The translations under genes were made by a program, and so were the position numbers. Of a stretch of DNA of 64,000 nt, positions 46,044 to 55,879 are shown piece after piece. This stretch comes from Nesterenkonia aurantiaca (lineage in GTDB: Bacteria; Actinomycetota; Actinomycetes; Actinomycetales; Micrococcaceae), in the NCBI RefSeq assembly GCF_004364585.1, contig NZ_SOAN01000004.1, forward strand, positions 1 to 64,000, read 5' to 3'. Each line of letters starts with the position of its first letter. Position 1 is the stretch's first letter. Under the pieces are notes generated by a model. It had not been told where the DNA came from. It ran no database searches and saw only the letters and a program-made list of their open reading frames with translations.

Positions 46044-47069
46044 GTGACCTTTCTCGCCGTCTGCCTCGCCGCGCTGGCCCTCGCCCTGGCGGTCCCGGTG
46101 CCCCGGGTGCTCAGCCAGGCGAAGTTCCGCGCCCGCTCCCCCTGGGCGGCGATGCTGCTGTGGCAGGCCATCGCCCTGGCCGGCGGGCTCTCCATGGTGG
46201 GCGCCCCGATCGTCTACGGCCTGGGCCCCTTCGGAGAGTCGGTGCCGGGCGCGGCCTTGCACGTGCTGCGCCTCTCGGCCGCGGCCGACTTCGCCGCGCT
46301 GACCGAGCTCGACGTGCACGCCGGTCATATCTTCGCGCTGTGCCTGGGAGTGCTGCTGGGATGCCACCTGCTGGCCACGCTGCTGCTGACCTACGTGCGG
46401 GTCCTGGGCCAGCGCCGGCGGCACCGCGATGTGGTCCGGCTGCTCTCGACTCCGGTCCAGGGCGACCAGGCGGCCACCCTGGGACGGCACCTGAACCTCT
46501 CTCCGGAGCTGCTCCACGCCCACGTCCTGGAACATGACGCGCCGCTGGCCTACTGCCTGCCCGGCCGGACCAACTCCGGCTCGGTCACGGTGCTCTCCCG
46601 GGGCCTGCTGGATCAGCTCTCCGAGGGCGAGCTCGCCGCCGTCGTCGCGCACGAGCAGACGCATCTGCAGCAGCGACATCACTTCCTGACCATGGCGTTC
46701 GAGGCCTGGTACCGCGCGCTGCCCTGGCTGCCGACCACTCGGCACGGGCGTGCCGCGGTCACCGAGCTCACCGAGATGCTGGCCGACGACGGCGCCCTGC
46801 GCGCCCATCGACGTGAGGACCTGGTGCGCGCCCTGGCCCTGAGCTCCTCCGGACTGGAACACCGCGACGTGCGCCGCGAGGCGACGGTCGATGAGACGTT
46901 CACCGGGGATCCCGCCGTGCAGGAACAGTCCGAGCTGATCACCACGGCGCGGCTGCGCAGGCTGCTGGTCCCGCCCGAGCCGCTGGGCCGGGCCGCGCTG
47001 GGCGGCATCGTGGGAATCGTGGCGGCACTGATCCTGGTGCCCACCGCCGCGCTGCTGCTGGGGCCGTGA
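46044..47069 (+). CDS. M56 family membrane metallopeptidase
   Basis: 341 residues, with several hydrophobic segments at the N-terminus (LAVCLAALALALAVPVP, AAMLLWQAIALAGGLSMVG, FALCLGVLLGCHLLATLLLT) and at the end (GRAALGGIVGIVAALILVPT). The zinc motif is AVVAHEQTHLQQRHH, with HEQTH near residue 203-207. This fits the BlaR1/MecR1-like and HtpX-like M56 family; no extracytoplasmic penicillin-binding domain is present, so it is a short form. With the BlaI-type gene upstream it may form a two-gene signalling pair. The start is a GTG at 46044. Confidence 0.85.
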   Translation: MTFLAVCLAALALALAVPVPRVLSQAKFRARSPWAAMLLWQAIALAGGLSMVGAPIVYGLGPFGESVPGAALHVLRLSAAADFAALTELDVHAGHIFALCLGVLLGCHLLATLLLTYVRVLGQRRRHRDVVRLLSTPVQGDQAATLGRHLNLSPELLHAHVLEHDAPLAYCLPGRTNSGSVTVLSRGLLDQLSEGELAAVVAHEQTHLQQRHHFLTMAFEAWYRALPWLPTTRHGRAAVTELTEMLADDGALRAHRREDLVRALALSSSGLEHRDVRREATVDETFTGDPAVQEQSELITTARLRRLLVPPEPLGRAALGGIVGIVAALILVPTAALLLGP

Positions 47070-47105
47070 CCGCTCGTCGCCCGGGCCGTTCAGCCCGCGC
47101 AGTGT

Positions 47106-47867
47106 TCAGCCGTTGGCCGCCAGGAAGTCCTCCGCACCGCCGACCAGTTCGGTGTGCCCCTGCGCGAGGTCCTTGCGCCCGATGAGCGCCGCGATCTCCA
47201 CCGCGAACTCCTCCACGCTGTAGAGCCGTCCGGCGGCCTCGCGGCGGGTTTCCAGGGCGCCGGGCTCGGCACGCTCGAGCAGGGTCGCGGTGATGGTGCC
47301 CTCGATCATGTCTCCGGAGACGATGCTCAGCGTGATGTCCTTGGCGTCGAGCTCAGGGATCAGCTCCAGCAGCGCGTCCTCTCCCGCCCGCTTGGAACGC
47401 GCCACCGGCTCATAGGCGTCCATCGTGGCGGTCTGCTTGATGAAATGCGCCTGGTGGCTGGTCACGAAGACGATCTGGGAGCCTGCCGGCATCACCTCGA
47501 TCGCGGTGCGCACCATCTGCACCTGAGCGTCGCGGTTGAGCTTCAGCGCGTAGTCCTCACCTCGGCCGGATTCCATGCCGCCGGAGGCGTTGAGCACCAG
47601 CAGGTTCAGTGCACCGAAGTTCTCCACCGCCGCGTCCACCAGCGCCTGGGCCCCGGCGGCCTCGGTAAGGTCGGCGCCCACGGCCACCGCGCGTCCACCG
47701 GATTCCTCGATCCCCGCGACGACCTTCTTGGCGCGGGGGGCCTTCTGCCGGTAGTTGACCACGACGCCGGCGCCGCGAGCCCCGACCAGGGCCGCGGTGG
47801 CGGCACCGATGCCGCGCGATGAACCGGTGATGATGGCGCCGATGCCGGCGAGATCCTGCTCTGTCAT
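47106..47867 (-). CDS. SDR family oxidoreductase
   Basis: 253-residue classical short-chain dehydrogenase. IITGSSRGIGAATAALVGA is the nucleotide-binding motif, LLVLNASGG matches NNAG, and YEPVARSKRAGED carries the YxxxK. The serine element is VTSHQAHF. It lies downstream of fabG on the same strand with 75 bp between them, so a role in fatty acid or polyketide-like metabolism is suggested; the substrate is unknown. Start ATG 47867. Confidence 0.82.
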   Translation of the reverse strand: MTEQDLAGIGAIITGSSRGIGAATAALVGARGAGVVVNYRQKAPRAKKVVAGIEESGGRAVAVGADLTEAAGAQALVDAAVENFGALNLLVLNASGGMESGRGEDYALKLNRDAQVQMVRTAIEVMPAGSQIVFVTSHQAHFIKQTATMDAYEPVARSKRAGEDALLELIPELDAKDITLSIVSGDMIEGTITATLLERAEPGALETRREAAGRLYSVEEFAVEIAALIGRKDLAQGHTELVGGAEDFLAANG

Positions 47868-47942
47868 GACTGTGTCCTCAGTTCTGCTGGTACGTGATGT
47901 TTGCTGGGGTGCGCGCCGCGACGGCCCGCGCGATGGTCGGGC

Positions 47943-48650
47943 TCAGTGGCCCATGCCCAGGCCGCCGTCGACCGGGATGACGGCGCCGGAGATGTAGCCG
48001 GCCTCTGCGGAGGCGAGCCAGCGCACCACCGAGGCCACCTCGGTGGGCTCTGCGAAGCGTCCTGCGGGGATGTTCTGCAGGTATTTGGCCTGGGTGGCGT
48101 CATCCAGCTCGTCGGTCATATCGGAGCGTACGAACCCCGGGGCGACGACATTGGCGGTGATCCCGCGGCTGCCGAGCTCTCGGGTCAGTGAGCGGGCCAT
48201 GCCGATCAGACCAGACTTCGAGGAGGCATAGTTGATCTGTCCCGGAGAGCCGTAGAGCCCGACCACCGAGGAGATCAGCACGACCCGGCCCTTCTTCATC
48301 CGGATCATGCCCTTGGAGGCGCGCTTGAGCACCCGGAAGGCTCCGGTGAGGTTGGTGTCGAGCACATCGGTGAAGTCCTCCTCGCTCATCCGCATCAGCA
48401 GGGTGTCGCGGGTGATCCCGGCGTTGGCGACCAGGATCTCCACCGGCCCGTGGGCCTGCTCGACCTCGGTGAAGGCGGCGTCCACCGAGGCCGCGTCGGT
48501 GACGTCGGCGGCGACGCCGAGCGCACCTTCAGGGGCGTCTCCGTTGCGCGTGGTGACGGCGACCTTGTCCCCGTTGGCGATGAACGCCTCGGCGATGGCG
48601 CGGCCGATGCCGCGATTTCCACCGGTGATCAGTACGCTGCGTGCGGTCAT
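47943..48650 (-). CDS. fabG: 3-oxoacyl-ACP reductase
   Basis: A 235-residue SDR enzyme for NADPH reduction of 3-oxoacyl-ACP in fatty acid synthesis. VLITGGNRGIGRAIAEAF binds cofactor, LVANAGITRDTLLMRM is the classic FabG N-A-G-I-T element, SSVVGLYGSPGQINYASSKS has Ser, Tyr and Lys, and APGFVRSDMT and GAVIPVDGGLGMGH end the fold. It starts at the ATG at 48650, with aaggag upstream; longer readings extend into the intergenic region. Very close to mycobacterial FabG1 in layout. Confidence 0.9.
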   Translation of the reverse strand: MTARSVLITGGNRGIGRAIAEAFIANGDKVAVTTRNGDAPEGALGVAADVTDAASVDAAFTEVEQAHGPVEILVANAGITRDTLLMRMSEEDFTDVLDTNLTGAFRVLKRASKGMIRMKKGRVVLISSVVGLYGSPGQINYASSKSGLIGMARSLTRELGSRGITANVVAPGFVRSDMTDELDDATQAKYLQNIPAGRFAEPTEVASVVRWLASAEAGYISGAVIPVDGGLGMGH

Positions 48651-48807
48651 GAGTCTCCTTGTTACGTCTCTGCGGCCGATCCGGCGCACCCTCGTGAGGT
48701 CCCGCCCACGGCCCGGTAGGGCTTCTCGGCCCAGCCTATGCCAGCGGCTATGTGACCGTCGCGTCACATCGCCGTCGGGCACCAGGTTGGCACCCTAGAA
48801 TGGACCG

Positions 48808-49317
48808 GTGAGCGACCAGGTCCACTCGATCACTGATGCTCCTCAGAAGCACAGTGACGAGCAGCACTCAAGGATGGTGCGCTATGCGGTGTCTATGGGC
48901 ATCCGTATGGTGTGTTTCATCCTTGCGGTGATCCTGCAGAACTGGATGACCTGGGTGCTGCTGGCCGCCGCGGTGATCCTGCCCTATGTCGCAGTCACCA
49001 CCGCCAATGTCGGTGCCGACCGCTACATGGGGCGTCGGGAGTCCGAGGACCTGGACACCCCCGCGATGCTGGCCACCGCCCATGAACAGGGCGAGCCAGA
49101 CGCTGACCAGCAGTGGTGGGAGGAGGAAGAGGAAGAATCTGACTCCGAGAATGGCTTCTCCAACGGGGTCTCCGAGTCCGAGGTGATCCCCGGCGAGCTG
49201 GTAGGTCCCGAGGACCCGACCGATGCGGATCCGGCGACCAGCGACGACGCCCAGCCGCAGCCGCAGCCGCAGGACGGATCGAACCAGCCCCTCGATGATC
49301 AGGACATGCACCGCTGA
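48808..49317 (+). CDS. DUF3099 membrane protein
   Basis: 169 residues. The N-terminal region (SITDAPQKHSDEQHSRMVRY, SMGIRMVCFILAVILQNWMT, WVLLAAAVILPYVAVTTAN) is the DUF3099 core with two membrane helices, and the rest is an acidic tail (EEEEEESDSENG, PQPQPQDG). The function is unknown. The stop overlaps the next start (ATG at 49317). It is divergent from fabG. Start GTG 48808. Confidence 0.85.
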   Translation: MSDQVHSITDAPQKHSDEQHSRMVRYAVSMGIRMVCFILAVILQNWMTWVLLAAAVILPYVAVTTANVGADRYMGRRESEDLDTPAMLATAHEQGEPDADQQWWEEEEEESDSENGFSNGVSESEVIPGELVGPEDPTDADPATSDDAQPQPQPQDGSNQPLDDQDMHR

Positions 49318-49604
49318 TGGACCTCTTGAACACTCTGGGCGGCGCCGGCGCGCAGCCCGGACCGCAGACTCCACAGTGCTCGCGCAAGGACTGTCGGCTC
49401 GACGCGACCTGGCAGGTGCTGTGGAACAACCCGAAGGTCCATACGCCCGAACGGCGCAAGATCTGGCTGGCCTGCGAGGAGCACCGGCCCTGGCTGGAGA
49501 ACTACCTGACTCAGCGGCTGTTCTGGCGCAGCACCGAACCGCTCGACGCCGGCCCTTCCGGCCCCGGCGGCACCTCCGATGAGCCGCAGCAGGCGGACCC
49601 GTGA
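49317..49604 (+). CDS. Small conserved cysteine-containing protein
   Basis: 95 residues; not tied to a known function. CSRKDC and a later LACEEHRPWLENYL suggest a zinc-binding C-x4-C ... C-x2-H arrangement, and ATWQVLWNNPKVHTPERR is the strongly conserved centre of this small actinobacterial family. It lies between DUF3099 and the SURF1 gene with overlaps on both sides, so the three genes form an operon. Some databases call such proteins acetone carboxylase, which I regard as unsupported. Confidence 0.72.
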   Translation: MDLLNTLGGAGAQPGPQTPQCSRKDCRLDATWQVLWNNPKVHTPERRKIWLACEEHRPWLENYLTQRLFWRSTEPLDAGPSGPGGTSDEPQQADP

Positions 49605-50533
49605 GGCGCTACCGGTTCCTGCTGACCCCCACCTGGCTGGGCTGGCTGGGCATCTGCGTGCTCTTCGCGGTGGCCTGCGTGTTCCTGGGTCAGTGGCAGA
49701 TCGACCGCCGCGAGGTCGCGCTGGAGGAGATCAACCGGATCGTGGAGAACTACGACCAGGACCCGATCCCCTACGCCGAGGCCCGGGAGCTCTTCGAGGC
49801 CGCCGATGAGCAGGATGAGTGGACCGTCGTGGAGCTCAGCGGCGAGTACCTGACCCAGGATTCCCGGCTGGTCCGCAACCGTGGACACAGCGGCTCGGTG
49901 GGCTACGAGTCGGTGGTCCCCTTCGCGGTGACAGGCACCGAGGACGTGGTGGTCATCGACCGCGGCTGGCTTCCCACCGACAGCACCGACGGATCCCAGC
50001 CCGCGCTGAACCCGGCTCCGCCCGAGGGCGAGGTGGACCTGGTGGCCCGGATCCGGCCCGCCGAGCCGGAGATCAACCGCGGCGCACCCGAGGGTCAGCT
50101 GGCCTCGATCGACCTCATCGAGTACCAGGACCAGCTCGGCTACGACCTGCTGACCGGTGGCTATGGGCTCATGGCCGAGGAATCTCCGGCGCCGGAGATC
50201 GCGCCCCGGCAGCTCATCCGGCCCTCCCAGGATGAGGGCCCACACCTGTCGTACTCGATGCAGTGGATCACCTTCGGGCTGCTCGGCTTCATCGGCTGGG
50301 GCTACGCGGCCCGGATCCATGCCCGCAACCGGGACTACGAGCAGGCCGAGGCGCTGATCTCGGGAGAGCCACACCATGCCGCAGGCCAAGACGGGGCTCC
50401 GGTGCACGCGGCCTCCTCGGCCCCTGCCCAGGACAGGATCCGCGAGGCCAAGCGCCGAGCGCGGATCAAGACCGGCAAGCTCTCCGATGAGGACCTCGAA
50501 GACGCCTGGGTGGACCAGCGGCTGCACCGCTGA
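49601..50533 (+). CDS. SURF1 family protein
   Basis: 310 residues. SURF1 proteins help assemble the haem-copper centre of cytochrome oxidase. The N-terminal helix (LGWLGICVLFAVACVFLGQW) ends in the family LGQWQ motif, and the second helix is QWITFGLLGFIGWGYAARI near residue 220. The domain between them (VVELSGEYLTQDSRLVRNRG, VVIDRGWLPTD) is extracytoplasmic. A polar 60-residue C-terminal extension follows, typical for actinobacteria. It starts at a GTG at 49601 that overlaps the preceding stop. Confidence 0.9.
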   Translation: MRRYRFLLTPTWLGWLGICVLFAVACVFLGQWQIDRREVALEEINRIVENYDQDPIPYAEARELFEAADEQDEWTVVELSGEYLTQDSRLVRNRGHSGSVGYESVVPFAVTGTEDVVVIDRGWLPTDSTDGSQPALNPAPPEGEVDLVARIRPAEPEINRGAPEGQLASIDLIEYQDQLGYDLLTGGYGLMAEESPAPEIAPRQLIRPSQDEGPHLSYSMQWITFGLLGFIGWGYAARIHARNRDYEQAEALISGEPHHAAGQDGAPVHAASSAPAQDRIREAKRRARIKTGKLSDEDLEDAWVDQRLHR

Positions 50534-50890
50534 GCATCACCCTGCGGGTGGGCACTCGTCCTGGGCACAGGACTCAACCTGCCGCCAGAGGCCGTCCCCG
50601 GCCCCGCCCCGAGGACTTCCAGCGCGCACATGAGCCAGCTACGGTGCTCTCCGCCCGGTTCGAGTCTCCCCGCTGCCTGATGAACCACCGCGGAGAGGCG
50701 TAAGCTCCCCGATTCGAGACTCCACTCCGAGGCCAGCGTGGACTCCAGCAGCAGACGACGACCGCGCGGGCCGCCCAGCAGCGAGTCAGGTGTCAGGGCG
50801 ATCCGGCGAGCCTCGCCTCAGCACCGGCCCGCCCTGCACGAGTCCCGGTCGGTCCTGAGAGGCTCCTGTTCACACCGTGGAAGCCGCAGC
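50534..50890. other. Intergenic, convergent SURF1/ABC-F
   Basis: 357 bp between convergent stop codons. The only visible structure is a small hairpin GTCCTG-ggca-CAGGAC (50558-50573), a possible weak terminator for the SURF1 operon. Two T-arm-like strings (ggttcgagtc near 50660 and attcgagact near 50712) have no matching tRNA arms. No gene is supported. Confidence 0.45.
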
Positions 50891-52489
<1,599 letters not shown>

Positions 52490-52554
52490 CGGTGCAGCTT
52501 CCCTTCGGGCCGAACACGGTTCGCCGGCCTGACAATTTCAGATGGGTGGGTTTG

Positions 52555-53244
52555 GTGGACAACCTCTCTAGTGTAACGACGACGCTCGATGCCGTCGCAT
52601 TCGACGTCGACACCGCTCAAGGCGGCAGGCGCCGAATCCTGCACCCGCTGACCCTGACCCTGGACCAGCACCGGATCGCGGTGATCGGCGCCAACGGCTC
52701 GGGAAAGTCCACGCTGCTGCGCCTGATCGCGGGCCTGGTGGCTCCCTCAGAGGGATCACTCCAGCTCAGTCCCGCGGGTGTGCGGCCCGGATTCATCTTC
52801 GCGAATCCACAGGCTCAGCTGATCATGCCGGTGGTCGGTGAGGACATCGCATTCTCGCTGCGTCGCAGCATCGGCTCGGCCGCCGGGCGGCGGGAGCGCA
52901 GTCGTGAGATCTTGGACACCATGGGTCTCGGGGACCGTGAGGACTCGAGCATCTACGAGCTGTCCTCCGGGGAGCGGCAGAAGGTCGCGCTCGCCGGGGT
53001 CCTGGCCGCGGAGCCGGGTCTGGTCCTGGCCGACGAGCCCACCACGCTGCTGGATCTGCGCAGCACCGTGGAGTTCACCGAGCTGCTGATGGGGCTTCAG
53101 GCCCCGATGATCGTGGCCACCCATGACCTTCAGCTCGCCGCGCGCGCCGAGCGGGTGCTGGTGTTCGAGCAGGGTCGGCTCATCGCCGACGACGCTCCGG
53201 GCCCGGCGATCGCCTGCTACCGCGAGATCGCCGGCGCAGCCTGA
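52555..53244 (+). CDS. ABC transporter ATPase, energy-coupling-factor type
   Basis: 229 residues: GANGSGKSTLLRLIAGLV (Walker A), FIFANPQAQLIMPVVGEDIA (Q-loop with the pattern of CbiO/BioM ATPases), YELSSGERQKVALAGVL (signature; SSGERQ instead of SGGQ) and LVLADEPTTLLD (Walker B), THDL switch. The start GTG at 52555 was chosen because readings from 52492 would fill the whole divergent promoter region shared with the ABC-F gene. Transmembrane EcfT and the substrate component, usually adjacent (as in bioMNY), are not in the window, so the protein is an orphan here. Confidence 0.82.
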   Translation: MDNLSSVTTTLDAVAFDVDTAQGGRRRILHPLTLTLDQHRIAVIGANGSGKSTLLRLIAGLVAPSEGSLQLSPAGVRPGFIFANPQAQLIMPVVGEDIAFSLRRSIGSAAGRRERSREILDTMGLGDREDSSIYELSSGERQKVALAGVLAAEPGLVLADEPTTLLDLRSTVEFTELLMGLQAPMIVATHDLQLAARAERVLVFEQGRLIADDAPGPAIACYREIAGAA

Positions 53245-53280
53245 CCGAGGTCCCGAGGCGACCGACAGCAGAGTCGGACC

Positions 53281-53312
53281 AGGTCAGGTCAGGTCAGGTC
53301 AGGTCAGGTCAG
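53281..53312. repeat. Pentanucleotide array (aggtc)6 spanning a stop codon
   Basis: Six exact copies of aggtc at 53281-53310 plus two further bases. The stop codon of the sugar transferase gene (53309-53311 on the minus strand) lies in the last copy. Confidence 0.95.
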
Positions 53313-54769
53313 TAGGCCCCGGCCCCGCCGAAGACCGCCCGCGCGGTGCGCAGCACGATCTGGATGTCGCCCAACAGCGTCCAGTTCTCCACGTAGTAGA
53401 GGTCCAGCCGGACGCTCTCCTCCCAGGAGAGGTCAGAACGCCCGGTCACCTGCCACAGCCCGGTGATCCCGGGCTTCACGAGCAGCCGCCGATGAGCGTG
53501 CTCGTCATAGGTCTCCACTTCCACGGGCAGCGGCGGACGCGGCCCCACCACGGACATCTCGCCGCGCAGCACGTTGTAGAACTGCGGGAGCTCATCCAGG
53601 CTCAGCCGGCGCAGCACCGCCCCGATCCGGGTCACCCGCGGGTCCTGGTGCATCTTGAACAACACGCCGTTGCCCTCGGACCGGGCTTGGAGCAGCGAGA
53701 GATACTCCTCCGCGTTGACCACCATGGACCGAAACTTCAGCATCGAGAAGCGCGAGTGATGAATCCCCACGCGCTCTTGGCGAAACAGCACCGGCCCGGG
53801 GCTGTCCAGACGCACCCAGAGGGCGATGCTGATCAGCAGCGGCCCCAGCATCAGCAGCGCCAGGGCGGAGAAGACGAGGTCGAAGGTGCGCTTGGTCAGC
53901 CGGGCGATCCCGGTGAGCCGGGGGTAGGCCACGTGCAGCAGCGGCACTCCGGCGATCATATGCGAGCTGATCCGCGACCCGGAGGTCTCGGTGAGCGAGG
54001 GCACCACCACCAGGTTCACATCCAGCGCATCCAGCGCCCAGCCCAGCTCCCGCACTCCCTGCGCCGAGAGTGAATCCGTCTCGGTGAGCAGCACCAGGTC
54101 AGCCGCGCTGCGCGTGACGACGTCCAGGATCTGGACGACCGCGCGCTCGCGGGTCTCTGCGTCGTCGCCGGTGCGCTCGCCTGCCACCAGGTGGGTGGCG
54201 GTCACGATCGTGCCGGTCACGGTCTTGGATCCCTGCACCGCGGAGACCACGTGACGCACCTTCCCCGGGTGCCCCACCACCACGGCGCGGTGGGTCCAGA
54301 GGCCCCGACGCCACTGGGCATGCAGTCGGCGGCGCCAGAGGAGTCGACCCAGCATCAGCCCTAGGGCCCCGACCGGCAGTGACCAGATCAGGTGCTCTCG
54401 CGCAATGGCGATCTCCAGGGCCACCAGCACCGCGAAGAACAGTCCGAAGCTCGCAGCGGTGGCGACCAGCACCCTTCGGTACTCGGTGACCCCGGCACCG
54501 ATGTGCCGCCAATCCCGAGACCTGGTCACCCCCAGCGTCGTGATCCACAGCGCAGCCAACAGCCCGGTGCTCACCGCGTCCATTCCTGGCAGGCCCAGCT
54601 GATGACCCAAGGCCAGCGAGCCGACGATGACGGCGAGGTCCGTGACGACCAGCCGCCTGGCATAGCCGGTCTGCCAGCGTCGGGCCGAGGCCGGGCCCGC
54701 CGGGGTGCTCATCCAGTCGAGCTGCCGCTGGGCACTGGTGACGCCCACCGGGCTGGCTTGGGTGCTCAT
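53309..54769 (-). CDS. Initiating polyprenyl-phosphate sugar-1-phosphate transferase
   Basis: A 486-residue integral membrane phosphoglycosyltransferase of the WcaJ/WbaP type, transferring a sugar-1-phosphate to undecaprenyl phosphate and thereby starting repeat-unit synthesis. Four or five N-terminal membrane helices (VVTDLAVIVGSLALGHQLGL, FGLFFAVLVALEIAI) precede a cytosolic region. The C-terminal catalytic domain starts at about residue 290: LTKRTFDLVFSALALLMLGP, SPGPVLFRQERVG, FSMLKFRSMV, RRLSLDELPQFYNVLRGEMS, and VKPGITGLWQVTGRS. It ends with the stop in a tandem array. ATGA overlap with the ATP-grasp gene above it. Confidence 0.93.
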   Translation of the reverse strand: MSTQASPVGVTSAQRQLDWMSTPAGPASARRWQTGYARRLVVTDLAVIVGSLALGHQLGLPGMDAVSTGLLAALWITTLGVTRSRDWRHIGAGVTEYRRVLVATAASFGLFFAVLVALEIAIAREHLIWSLPVGALGLMLGRLLWRRRLHAQWRRGLWTHRAVVVGHPGKVRHVVSAVQGSKTVTGTIVTATHLVAGERTGDDAETRERAVVQILDVVTRSAADLVLLTETDSLSAQGVRELGWALDALDVNLVVVPSLTETSGSRISSHMIAGVPLLHVAYPRLTGIARLTKRTFDLVFSALALLMLGPLLISIALWVRLDSPGPVLFRQERVGIHHSRFSMLKFRSMVVNAEEYLSLLQARSEGNGVLFKMHQDPRVTRIGAVLRRLSLDELPQFYNVLRGEMSVVGPRPPLPVEVETYDEHAHRRLLVKPGITGLWQVTGRSDLSWEESVRLDLYYVENWTLLGDIQIVLRTARAVFGGAGAY

Positions 54770-55734
54770 GGCAGAGCCCGTTCGCGCTGGGTGCGGACCG
54801 GACTGCGATCCTGATCCGCGGCGGATTCGGCATCGAGGGACTGCTCAGCTGAGATCACCCGGGGCAGTCCGACCGGGTAGTCCTTCACGGTGTCGAACCC
54901 CGCCCACCAGGCCCCCAGCTGGAGGTCCACCGCATCGGGGGTGAAGGGCTCCATCCCGCCGGAGGGATAGGGGGTCAGCTCGCCGAACCACAGCTCACCG
55001 TGGAGGTTGTACAGATCCACCCGCATGAAGTCATAGCCGGCTCCCAGCGTTCCCGCGGCGCGGACCATATCCTGGAAGTTCTCCGGTCGCGGAGCGGCAA
55101 CCCCTTGGGGCACCTCATTCGTGATGTTCAGCGGCTCCCAGTCACGGTCGTAGAACACCTCCTGGAAGTCGTCGGTGAAGCGACCGAGGTCGGTGTGCAG
55201 GATATGGGCCCGGCCGTGGAAGACGAAGATCTTGAAGTCGGTCAACGGGACCCCGGAGCCGATCCGGGCCTCGATGATGAGCTCGCGCCGGGCCTGCGTG
55301 TAGGCCCACTCCCCCACGGCGATCCGGTCATAGGGACGAAGCCAGCCCTTGGTCACGCTGCGCAGCTCGTCCAAGGTCGTGCCGCGGTCCCCGAAGTGGA
55401 CCGCTTTGCTGCGGTGGTTCGGCTTGATGATCCAGTGGTCCGGCAGGCTTGCAAGGTCCAGCTGGTCCAGATCGGTGCCGTGCCACAGCGTCTCCGGCAC
55501 CTGGATCCATGGTGCGTGCTCCGCGGCGTAGTCCTTCATCGCCCGCTTGTCACAGGTCCAGGCGATTTCCGGGCTGCGGTCCTGCAGCATCCTTTGGGTC
55601 AGGAACTCGGTGAAGCGGGCCGGCTTCCTGAAGTCGCCCCAGCGTCCGAAACGACGCCGATACATGACATGGCGCAGCAGCGGATCGGGTATCGGAGTCA
55701 GCAGTCGACGGAATGACGGGTGCATGGTGGTCAC
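54766..55734 (-). CDS. TupA-like ATP-grasp protein, copy 1
   Basis: 322 residues of the TupA-like ATP-grasp family, named after a teichuronopeptide synthesis protein. FRKPARFTEFLTQRMLQDR and WTCDKRAMKDYAAEHAPW are the N-terminal lobe, WIIKPNHRSK (K104) is the nucleotide-binding lysine region, and MRVDLYNLHGELWFGELTPYP carries the Asp/Glu metal site. Such enzymes ligate an amino acid to a carboxyl or amine of a sugar or amino acid with ATP. R108 and K110 stand where the paralogue has G and N (NHGSN). It is followed by the sugar transferase (4-bp overlap). Confidence 0.85.
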   Translation of the reverse strand: MTTMHPSFRRLLTPIPDPLLRHVMYRRRFGRWGDFRKPARFTEFLTQRMLQDRSPEIAWTCDKRAMKDYAAEHAPWIQVPETLWHGTDLDQLDLASLPDHWIIKPNHRSKAVHFGDRGTTLDELRSVTKGWLRPYDRIAVGEWAYTQARRELIIEARIGSGVPLTDFKIFVFHGRAHILHTDLGRFTDDFQEVFYDRDWEPLNITNEVPQGVAAPRPENFQDMVRAAGTLGAGYDFMRVDLYNLHGELWFGELTPYPSGGMEPFTPDAVDLQLGAWWAGFDTVKDYPVGLPRVISAEQSLDAESAADQDRSPVRTQRERALP

Positions 55735-55879
55735 CTTTCAAGGGGAACGGCCTGTGGAGCAGGCGTCGGTGCGGGTGCAAGATCTGAGGGGTCAACGTCA
55801 GAGCAAGAAGTCGGCACCTCCGGCGAGTCCGGGGTCGAGCCAGGAGCCGCCTCAGACGCGGCTGCTGCGATCGGGGCGG
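55731..55879 (-). pseudogene. Remnant of a flippase C-terminus between the two ATP-grasp genes
   Basis: The 145-bp gap between the two ATP-grasp genes encodes, in the minus strand, a Pro/Ala/Ser-rich tail that ends in APAPTPAPQAVPLER and a stop at 55731-55733. The flippase gene ends in the same fashion: ISAPAGAQQPVTLER and stop. Both ends are directly followed by the same start context (cttgaaaggt, then ATG). The simplest explanation is that this tail is a leftover of the flippase 3' end copied together with the ATP-grasp gene. Confidence 0.6.

Noticed and set aside
50640-50720. Two ttcgag-containing strings considered as tRNA ends
   Set aside because: The flanking bases do not pair as T-arms, and no anticodon arm is present.
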